5,194 bases of DNA from an uncultured Thiomonas sp. (lineage in GTDB: Bacteria > Pseudomonadota > Gammaproteobacteria > Burkholderiales > Burkholderiaceae_C), in contig CALBRU010000410.1 in NCBI GenBank assembly GCA_937927695.1, positions 1-5,194 on the forward strand, read 5' to 3'. A program made the translations under genes and the position numbers. Under the pieces are notes generated by a model. It searched no databases. It was given only the letters and a program-made list of their open reading frames with translations, and had not been told where the DNA came from. This document shows, piece after piece, positions 1-5,194 of the stretch (position 1 is the stretch's first letter; the number at the start of each line of letters is the position of its first letter).

Positions 1-95
1 ATGCCGAAGCCTTTGACGCAGCGCTGGCCGATTTTGCCAGCCGCCAGCGTCGTTTCGGTGGCGTTCCCGAGGCCAAATCGCCCGCCGCGGCCTGA
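1..95 (+). CDS. uppS: Undecaprenyl diphosphate synthase, C-terminal end (partial, 5' end outside window)
   Basis: Only the last 30 codons and a TGA stop (93-95) are present, read in the frame whose first whole codon is at base 3. The peptide contains an ALADFASRQRRFGG stretch, which matches the C-terminal end of cis-prenyltransferases of the UppS family (E. coli UppS ends with a similar FANRERRFGG segment). In that family this C-terminal region carries the conserved arginines near the dimer interface and active site. UppS condenses isopentenyl diphosphate onto farnesyl diphosphate in the cytoplasm to form the C55 carrier lipid used for peptidoglycan and surface polysaccharides. The position directly upstream of cdsA and dxr is the usual one in Proteobacteria and supports the call, since the fragment alone is short. 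The catalytic N-terminal part cannot be examined here. Confidence 0.88.
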   Translation, partial: AEAFDAALADFASRQRRFGGVPEAKSPAAA

Positions 96-119
96 GGCGG
101 CGAGCGGCGCATCTGCATC

Positions 120-962
120 ATGTTGCGACAGCGCGTCCTGACCGCCCTGGTGTTGATGGCACTTTTGCTGCCCACCTTGTTCTGGCGCGATCCCCTGCCA
201 TTCGCGCTATTGGCGCTGGCGTTTTGTGCTGTGGGCATGGGCGAGTGGGCGCGGCTGGCTGGCTATCAAGGCTTTAGCGTGCTGTCTTTCTGGGCTTTGC
301 TCTGGGCGGCGATTGCGGCGGCCTTGCTCTGGCTACTGCAACAGCAGGCCTGGCAGATGGCTTTAGCCTGGCGCTGGTTCTGGCTGGCCTGCAGCATGGC
401 ATGGTTGCTCGCGTTGGGGCTGAGTCTGCCAAAGGCCCGCCTGCCCGTGGCGCTGCGTCATCCTTTGGCGCTCACTCTATTGGGCTTTTTGCTGTTGCAG
501 GCAGCCTGGCTGGCGTTGGTACAACTGCGTGTGCAGGGCGCGCTTTTCATGCTGTCTTTGCTGGCGCTGGTTTGGGTGGCCGATATTGCGGCGTACTTTG
601 GCGGCAGGGCCTGGGGGCGCAGCAAGCTCGCGCCGTCGATCAGCCCTGGAAAGACCCGTGCCGGGGCCTGGACGGCTCTGATCGCCACTCTGTTCTACGC
701 TGCAGTCTGCGTGAGTCTGGCACCTATTTACCCCAATTATTTTTCGCGACTCAACACGCAGTTCGGCGGATTCGGGCTCGCGATTCTGGTCGTCGTGCTG
801 CTGGCGTTTGCCATTGCGGGCGACCTGTTCGAGTCCTTACTCAAACGCGCGGCGGGGCTGAAAGACAGCGGCAAGTTGCTGCCGGGACATGGCGGCGTGC
901 TGGACCGCATCGACGCGCTCTTGCCCGTGCTGCCTTTGGCCTTGCTGCTGTTGGCGCTATGA
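120..962 (+). CDS. cdsA: Phosphatidate cytidylyltransferase (CDP-diacylglycerol synthase)
   Basis: This 280-residue inner-membrane protein converts phosphatidic acid and CTP to CDP-diacylglycerol, the branch point for phosphatidylethanolamine, phosphatidylglycerol and cardiolipin. It has about eight or nine hydrophobic segments, roughly at residues 7-20, 27-40, 53-74, 86-103, 115-136, 140-154, 184-203, 217-236 and 266-280. The CdsA family signature is complete at residues 239-265, with S239, K242-R243, K248-D249, H257-G258-G259 and D262-R263-x-D265. An upstream conserved block starts at D155 (DIAAYFGGR) and continues to SPGKT at 175-179. Length agrees with E. coli CdsA (about 285). The ATG at 120 gives the typical MLxQRVxTAL start. 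No good Shine-Dalgarno lies in the 24 bases after the uppS stop. The stop overlaps the dxr start by four bases. One oddity: the residues after SPGKT are R180-A181-G182, where most relatives have W-E/Q-G. Confidence 0.97.
   Translation: MLRQRVLTALVLMALLLPTLFWRDPLPFALLALAFCAVGMGEWARLAGYQGFSVLSFWALLWAAIAAALLWLLQQQAWQMALAWRWFWLACSMAWLLALGLSLPKARLPVALRHPLALTLLGFLLLQAAWLALVQLRVQGALFMLSLLALVWVADIAAYFGGRAWGRSKLAPSISPGKTRAGAWTALIATLFYAAVCVSLAPIYPNYFSRLNTQFGGFGLAILVVVLLAFAIAGDLFESLLKRAAGLKDSGKLLPGHGGVLDRIDALLPVLPLALLLLAL
959..962 (+). other. ATGA stop/start overlap of cdsA and dxr
   Basis: The bases ATGA contain the dxr start codon (959-961) and the cdsA stop codon TGA (960-962). The preceding bases (a run of ctg/ttg leucine codons) offer no purine-rich Shine-Dalgarno. 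Ribosomes finishing cdsA probably reinitiate on dxr. The overlap is seen directly; coupling is inferred. Confidence 0.85.
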
Positions 963-2164
963 AAACGGTCACCATTCTCGGCTCTACTGGCTCGATCGGC
1001 GCCAATACGCTGGCCGTGCTGGCGCTGCACCCAGAGCAGTTTCGGGTGTTTGCCCTGGCAGCGCACAGCAATGCCGACAAACTGTTCGCGCAGTGTCTCG
1101 AATTTCGCCCGAACTACGCCGTGCTCGGCAGTGCGCAGGCGGCCAGCAGCCTGCAGCAACGTTTGTGCGCCGTGCATTGCCCGACGGAAGTATTGAGCGG
1201 CCCCCAGGCGCTCGACGACGTGGCGGCCGCGCCCGAAGTCGATCTGGTCATGGCCGCTATCGTGGGCGCCGCCGGTCTGTCGGCCAGCCTCGCCGCGGCC
1301 CGTGCCGGCAAGCGGCTGCTGCTGGCCAATAAAGAGTCGCTGGTCGTCGCCGGCGATCTGCTGTTGCAGGCCTTGGCGCAAGGCGGCGGCGATCTCATTC
1401 CCATCGACAGCGAACACAGCGCCATTCAGCAAAGTCTGCCTGATGATCGCAGCCGCTGGCAGGCGGACGTGCGCAATATCGTGCTGACCGCTTCGGGCGG
1501 GCCGTTTCGCCAGCGCGATGCGCGCACCTTGCATGCGGTCACGCCCGCGGAGGCTTGCGCTCACCCGAACTGGAGCATGGGCGCGAAGATCTCGGTCGAT
1601 TCCGCCACCATGATGAACAAGGCGCTGGAGGTCATCGAGGCGCACTATCTGTTCGGCATGCGACCCGAGCAGATCGAGGTGCTGATTCATCCCCAGAGCA
1701 TCGTGCATTCGATGGTCAACTATCACGATGGCTCGGTGATTGCCCAACTCGGGCAGCCCGATATGCGCACCCCTATTGCCTACGGCCTGTCCTATCCCGC
1801 CCGCATGGCCTCGGGCGCGCCGTGGCTCGAGCTGGCGCGCGTGGGACGGCTCGATTTCGAACAACCCGATCCCCAGCGGTTCCCAGGTCTGGCCTTGGCC
1901 TTTGAGGCGCTGCGCATGCCGGTAGGAGCCTGCGCCGTGCTCAACGCCGCCAACGAAGTGGCCGTGGACGCCTTCCTTCATCAGCTCATCCGGTTCACCG
2001 ATATTCACCGGATCAATGCGGATTTGCTGGCAAGTGCACAATGCGCGGGCTGTGATTCCCTGGAGGCCCTGGCTGAACTAGACGTCCAGACGCGACTCCA
2101 AGCGCAACAGCGTGTCGCGCAAATCTCTCCCTCCGGGCGCGGCGGCGCGGCGCAATTGGCCTGA
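959..2164 (+). CDS. dxr: 1-deoxy-D-xylulose 5-phosphate reductoisomerase
   Basis: This 401-residue cytoplasmic enzyme makes 2-C-methyl-D-erythritol 4-phosphate from DXP with NADPH and a divalent metal. It is the first committed step of the MEP isoprenoid pathway and the target of fosmidomycin. The NADPH-binding GSTGSIG motif is at residues 8-14 and the ANKES motif places N124-K125-E126. Metal ligands are D150 and E152 in IDSEHSAI and E224 in NKALEVIEA (E. coli E231). H202 in HPNWSMG equals E. coli H209, and LIHPQS follows. Length is close to E. coli Dxr (398). The NADPH domain spans about 1-150, the catalytic domain about 150-290 and the C-terminal helical domain the rest. The ATG at 959 is chosen because it puts GSTGSIG at the usual place; the frame stays open upstream to 401, but that part overlaps cdsA and has no Dxr similarity. 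The start lies inside an ATGA overlap with the cdsA stop, with no clear Shine-Dalgarno, which suggests translational coupling. Confidence 0.98.
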   Translation: MKTVTILGSTGSIGANTLAVLALHPEQFRVFALAAHSNADKLFAQCLEFRPNYAVLGSAQAASSLQQRLCAVHCPTEVLSGPQALDDVAAAPEVDLVMAAIVGAAGLSASLAAARAGKRLLLANKESLVVAGDLLLQALAQGGGDLIPIDSEHSAIQQSLPDDRSRWQADVRNIVLTASGGPFRQRDARTLHAVTPAEACAHPNWSMGAKISVDSATMMNKALEVIEAHYLFGMRPEQIEVLIHPQSIVHSMVNYHDGSVIAQLGQPDMRTPIAYGLSYPARMASGAPWLELARVGRLDFEQPDPQRFPGLALAFEALRMPVGACAVLNAANEVAVDAFLHQLIRFTDIHRINADLLASAQCAGCDSLEALAELDVQTRLQAQQRVAQISPSGRGGAAQLA

Positions 2165-2173
2165 CGCGAAACC

Positions 2174-3538
2174 ATGAACCTGCTCATCACCCTGCTGGCG
2201 TTTGCCTTTGCACTCGGCGTGCTCATCACCATCCACGAGTTCGGTCACTACCGTGTGGCCGTGGCGTGCGGCGTCAAGGTGCTGCGGTTTTCCATCGGCT
2301 TCGGCAAACCCTTGCTGCGCTGGACGCGAGGCGCCGACAAAACCGAATTCACCCTGGCCTGGATTCCGCTCGGCGGCTATGTGAAGATGCTCGACGAACG
2401 CGAGGGCGAAGTGGCCGAGCCCGAGCTGCCGCGCGCATTCAATCGACAAAGTCTGTCCAAGCGCGCGGCCATCGTCGCAGCAGGGCCAGCGGCCAATCTA
2501 TTGCTCGCTACCCTGCTGTTTGCCCTGGTGGCGTTCGCTGGCGTGCGCGAGCCGGTTGCCATACTGGGCGTGCCGCCGGTTCATTCGGTCGCTGCCGCAG
2601 CGGGAGTGCAGGGCGGAGAGCGTGTCTTGGCGGTCTTGCATGACGGCTCGCAGGAGGCCGTGCAGAGCTGGACGGGGCTGCGTTGGACCTTGCTGAACGC
2701 TGCGATGAACGGCGACCGTGTCGCGCTCGTTGTCGAACGAAAGGCGGACGGCCCGACGCACCAAATTGCTCTCGATTTTTCTTCGAGTATGCGAGCGGCG
2801 GAAAGCGCCGGGTTTCTCACCACCTACGGCCTGCATCTGCAGAGCCCGCCGGCCGAGATTCGCGAAGTGGTCGCAGGCGGGCCGGCGCAGCGCAGCGGCC
2901 TGCTTGCGGGCGACCGGATCATCGCAGTGGACGGCAAATCCGTCGCCACGGCAGACGCCCTGATGCGCGCCATTCAATCCTCAAGTGGCAAGCCGATGCA
3001 GCTCGAGGTGCGTCGCGACGGCCGCTCTTTCCAAACCCAGTTGCAGGCCAAGCCGGTGCAGGTCAATGGCCAGGCAGTCTGGCGCATCGAGGCCATGCTG
3101 GGCGGCGAAATCCCCACGGTAAAAATCGAGCGCAATCCGCTGCAAGCCTTGCAGGACGGCGCGCAGCGCACCTGGGATCTTTCGGCCCTGACCCTCAAGA
3201 CCCTCGGGCGCATGGTGATCGGCCAAGCTTCGCTGCAAAACTTGAGCGGCCCGGTCACGATTGCCGATTACGCGGGTAAAAGCGCCGAGCTGGGCTGGAT
3301 GGCGTATCTCAGCTTTCTGGCCGTGGTCAGCGTCAGCCTGGGCGTGCTCAATCTGCTGCCTTTGCCCATTCTGGACGGAGGGCATCTCCTGTATTATGCG
3401 TACGAGGGATTGACCCGTCGCAGCGTTTCGCAACGCTGGCAAGAAAGGCTGCAGCAAGGCGGTCTCGTGGTCATCGCCATGATGATGGCCATCGCCCTCT
3501 ACAACGATCTGGTTCGCTTGCTCGGCCAGATGCACTAA
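2174..3538 (+). CDS. rseP: RIP (site-2) zinc metalloprotease RseP, peptidase family M50
   Basis: This 454-residue inner-membrane protease (E. coli RseP has 450) belongs to the site-2 protease family. The zinc-binding HEFGH motif lies in the first membrane helix with H21, E22 and H25, and the third ligand is D401 in PILDGGHLL, preceded by N393-LLP in the third helix. Membrane segments are about 2-22, 98-123, 376-398 and 430-450. GGYVKM at 67-72 fits the membrane-associated beta loop of the family, and GPAAN at 104-108 begins the second helix region. Two periplasmic PDZ domains follow, about 125-215 (degenerate) and 222-310 (clear, with GGPAQRSGLLAGDRI from 235). In E. coli RseP cuts the anti-sigma factor RseA after DegS, releasing SigmaE, and clears remnant signal peptides. 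The substrate here is not in the window. The start is nine bases after the dxr stop; the bases before it (acgcgaaacc) are a poor Shine-Dalgarno, so coupling to dxr is likely. The gene may also be annotated as rip or by its older name yaeL. Confidence 0.97.
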   Translation: MNLLITLLAFAFALGVLITIHEFGHYRVAVACGVKVLRFSIGFGKPLLRWTRGADKTEFTLAWIPLGGYVKMLDEREGEVAEPELPRAFNRQSLSKRAAIVAAGPAANLLLATLLFALVAFAGVREPVAILGVPPVHSVAAAAGVQGGERVLAVLHDGSQEAVQSWTGLRWTLLNAAMNGDRVALVVERKADGPTHQIALDFSSSMRAAESAGFLTTYGLHLQSPPAEIREVVAGGPAQRSGLLAGDRIIAVDGKSVATADALMRAIQSSSGKPMQLEVRRDGRSFQTQLQAKPVQVNGQAVWRIEAMLGGEIPTVKIERNPLQALQDGAQRTWDLSALTLKTLGRMVIGQASLQNLSGPVTIADYAGKSAELGWMAYLSFLAVVSVSLGVLNLLPLPILDGGHLLYYAYEGLTRRSVSQRWQERLQQGGLVVIAMMMAIALYNDLVRLLGQMH

Positions 3539-3545
3539 TCCAGCT

Positions 3546-3550
3546 CGAGG
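3546..3550 (+). promoter_or_regulatory. Ribosome binding site deciding the TTG start of bamA
   Basis: CGAGG at 3546-3550 contains the Shine-Dalgarno core GAGG and ends five bases before the TTG at 3556. It is the best ribosome binding site in the window, and it sits in the 17-base gap after the rseP stop. It supports TTG as the bamA initiation codon, because no ATG exists in this frame between the rseP stop and the mature protein. Confidence 0.7.
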
Positions 3551-3555
3551 TCAAT

Positions 3556-5194
3556 TTGAGGTTTTCTCCCGCACTTCGTTGTGCGACGGCGGTTGTGATC
3601 GCTGTTGCAGGCGTGCAAGCACACGCAGCTGAATCGTTCACTATCAAGGACAGCCGGGTCGAGGGTCTGCAAAGAACCGAACCGGGCACCGTGTTCAGCT
3701 ATCTGCCGTTTCGGGTGGGCGAGACCTATACGCCCGAGAGCGGGGCAGCCGCCATTCGGGCCTTGTTCGCCACCGGGCTGTTCAAGAATGTTCGTATAGA
3801 AACCGACAACGATGTGGTCACCCTCATCGTCGAGGAGCGCCCGACCATCGCCGGGGTTGAGTTCGCCGGAACCAAGGAGTTCGACAAAAAGGCCTTGACG
3901 GCGGCGCTCGCCTCCGTAGGGCTTGCCGAGGCCCGGCCTTACGATCAAGCGCTCATCGATCAGGCCGTACAGGAACTCAAGCAGCAATATCTGGCCAAGG
4001 GCTTCTACGGCACCGAGGTGAATGTCACGACCACGCCGCTGCCGCGCAACCGGGTGAACGTGTTGTTCACCGTGGTCGAAGGGCAGATTGCCAAGATTCG
4101 TTCCATCCGCGTCGTGGGCAACAAGGTGTTCGGCGAAGGCACGTTGCTGGGACTGTTTACCCTCAGCACGCCGGGTTGGCTGAGCTGGTACACCAAGGAC
4201 GATCAGTATTCCAAGGCCAAGCTCAATACCGATCTGGAAACCCTGCGTTCCTACTACCAAGACCGAGGCTATCTCGATTTCCGCATCGACTCCACGCAGG
4301 TGGCTCTGTCGCCCGACAAAGACGGCATCTACATCACCGTCAACGTGCACGAGGGGCCGAAGTACACCGTGTCTGGCTACCAACTCGCGGGCAACTATCT
4401 CGGGCAGGACAATGAATTTCGCGCGTTGGTCAAACTCAAACCGGGCGAGACTTACAGTGCGCAGGCGCTCAACGAGAGCGTCAAGGCCATTACCAATCAG
4501 TTCGGCGTGTATGGCTATGCCTTCGCCCGGGTCGAGGCCAAACCGGTGATCGATCGTCAGACGGATCAGGTTTCCTTCACCATCACTGCTGATCCGGGCA
4601 AGCGCATCTATGTACGCCGCATCGATATTGCGGGCAACACCCGCACGCGCGACGAAGTCATTCGCCGTGAATTCCGGCAATTCGAAGACTCCTGGTACGA
4701 CTCCGACCGCATCAAACTCTCGCGCGATCGGGTGGACCGTCTGGGCTACTTCAAGGGAGTAACGCTGCAGCCGCGTGAAGTGCCGGGCACCAACGATCAG
4801 GTCGATCTCGACACGAACGTGGAGGAGAAGCCTACGGGCAGCCTGTCTCTGGGCGTGGGCTTTTCGAGTGCCGACAAGTTGTCGTTCAACGCCGGCATCA
4901 GCCAAGACAATATTTTTGGTAGCGGCAACAACCTCGCGGTCGACTTCAACACGTCGAGCTATTACCGCACGCTGTCGGTGTCGAGCACCAATCCGTACTT
5001 CACCGAAGACGGCATTAGCCGTACGGTGAATGCGTATTACCGCACCATCCAGCCCTACACCAGCCAGGGTAGCAATTACAAGATTGTCACGCCGGGGTTC
5101 AACCTTCAGTTCGGCATTCCGTTCACCGAAGAAGACCGGGTGTTCTTCGGTGCCGGTTATGAGCGCTACACCCTGGACCTTTCTCCGGGTGCGC
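3556..5194 (+). CDS. bamA: Outer-membrane protein assembly factor BamA (Omp85), partial, 3' end outside window
   Basis: BamA is the core of the BAM complex, which folds and inserts beta-barrel proteins into the outer membrane. About 546 codons are present. From a TTG start the protein begins MRFSPALRC, followed by a hydrophobic stretch and an AHA cleavage site at 22-24, a normal Sec signal peptide. Five POTRA domains follow, roughly at residues 27-96, 97-176, 178-268, 269-348 and 349-425. Their boundaries show the familiar ERPTIAGVEF (from 94), EGQIAKIRSIRVVGN (from 175) and PGKRIYVRRIDIAGN (from 347). The barrel opens at about residue 428 with GSLSLGVGFSS, and the strand-turn text continues to the window end (for example NIFGSGNNL and NPYFTEDG). 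About 119 barrel residues are visible; compared with E. coli (810 residues) roughly 230-270 residues are missing. GTG codons at 3595 and 3613 would destroy the signal peptide, so they are unlikely starts. Directly downstream of rseP is the usual position; skp and lpx genes are expected beyond the window. Confidence 0.97.
   Translation, partial: MRFSPALRCATAVVIAVAGVQAHAAESFTIKDSRVEGLQRTEPGTVFSYLPFRVGETYTPESGAAAIRALFATGLFKNVRIETDNDVVTLIVEERPTIAGVEFAGTKEFDKKALTAALASVGLAEARPYDQALIDQAVQELKQQYLAKGFYGTEVNVTTTPLPRNRVNVLFTVVEGQIAKIRSIRVVGNKVFGEGTLLGLFTLSTPGWLSWYTKDDQYSKAKLNTDLETLRSYYQDRGYLDFRIDSTQVALSPDKDGIYITVNVHEGPKYTVSGYQLAGNYLGQDNEFRALVKLKPGETYSAQALNESVKAITNQFGVYGYAFARVEAKPVIDRQTDQVSFTITADPGKRIYVRRIDIAGNTRTRDEVIRREFRQFEDSWYDSDRIKLSRDRVDRLGYFKGVTLQPREVPGTNDQVDLDTNVEEKPTGSLSLGVGFSSADKLSFNAGISQDNIFGSGNNLAVDFNTSSYYRTLSVSSTNPYFTEDGISRTVNAYYRTIQPYTSQGSNYKIVTPGFNLQFGIPFTEEDRVFFGAGYERYTLDLSPGA

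Noticed and set aside
401..958. Open frame continuous with dxr that would extend the protein by 186 residues at its N-terminus
   Set aside because: It lies on top of cdsA in another frame, shows low-complexity Ala/Arg/Gly-rich sequence with no Dxr similarity, and the true Dxr start is clear from the GSTGSIG motif just after the ATG at 959.
737..2041. Long minus-strand open frame (434 codons) opposite cdsA and dxr
   Set aside because: Antisense to two confidently identified genes; long antisense frames are expected from high third-position GC. No recognisable domain and no ribosome binding site evidence.
3369..3397. TATTAT at 3392-3397 as a -10 box for an internal bamA promoter
   Set aside because: The bases at the matching -35 position (TTCTGG) are a poor match, and TATTAT is explained by the conserved LLYYAY codons of RseP. 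No SigmaE-type GAACTT/TCTGA pair was seen before bamA either.
3421..3438. Perfect hairpin CAGCGTT-TCGC-AACGCTG in the 3' part of rseP, considered as a terminator or attenuator
   Set aside because: It is inside coding sequence about 100 bases before the rseP stop and is followed by purine-rich sequence, not a T-run, so it is not an intrinsic terminator. A chance result of codons is the simplest explanation.
3571..3591. Cysteine 9 in the BamA signal region as a lipoprotein site
   Set aside because: It sits before the hydrophobic core in ALRC, not after a lipobox; the AHA signal peptidase I site further on is normal for BamA.
3535..4905. Long minus-strand open frame (456 codons) opposite bamA
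   Set aside because: Mirrors the bamA codon structure; the + strand has signal peptide, POTRA repeats and barrel. The antisense product shows no recognisable family.
1..5194. Search by eye for mobile elements, tRNA/rRNA genes, CRISPR arrays, riboswitches and unknown gene cassettes
   Set aside because: All sequence except four short junctions is occupied by five well-known housekeeping genes with uniform composition; nothing in the window supports transfer or a novel system.

Overview
The window is a GC-rich stretch of a Gram-negative bacterial chromosome. It carries five genes, all on the + strand and nearly without gaps: the tail of uppS, then complete cdsA, dxr and rseP, then the first two thirds or so of bamA. 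This order is the well-known envelope/isoprenoid cluster of Proteobacteria. The strong G/C preference at third codon positions, the gene order and the protein sequences suggest a betaproteobacterium, most likely Burkholderiales (possibly Thiomonas-like). That placement is an inference from sequence style, not a database result.

Layout: bases 1-95 hold the last 30 codons and stop of uppS (undecaprenyl diphosphate synthase). After a 24-base gap comes cdsA (120-962, CDP-diacylglycerol synthase, polytopic membrane protein). Its stop overlaps the start of dxr (959-2164, DXP reductoisomerase) in an ATGA junction. Nine bases later rseP begins (2174-3538, site-2 intramembrane zinc protease with two PDZ domains). 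After 17 bases bamA begins at a TTG codon (3556), preceded by a Shine-Dalgarno-like GAGG. It encodes a signal peptide, five POTRA domains and the start of the outer-membrane beta-barrel, and is cut by the window end. No stretch over 30 bases is non-coding.

The genes combine several steps of envelope construction. Dxr makes the MEP-pathway intermediate for isoprenoids, UppS uses isoprenoid units to build the undecaprenyl carrier for peptidoglycan and O-antigen, CdsA makes the activated phospholipid precursor, RseP performs the intramembrane cut that releases the envelope-stress sigma factor in organisms with a SigmaE/RseA system, and BamA inserts outer-membrane proteins. The spacing suggests one transcript with translational coupling. 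No promoter or terminator can be supported inside the window.

I found no mobile element, CRISPR array, RNA gene or new system. The points worth a second look are small: a non-ATG start for bamA, an altered KTWEG-type motif in CdsA, weak ribosome binding sites at the coupled junctions, a loop shortened by seven residues in Dxr, and two short inverted repeats inside coding sequence.
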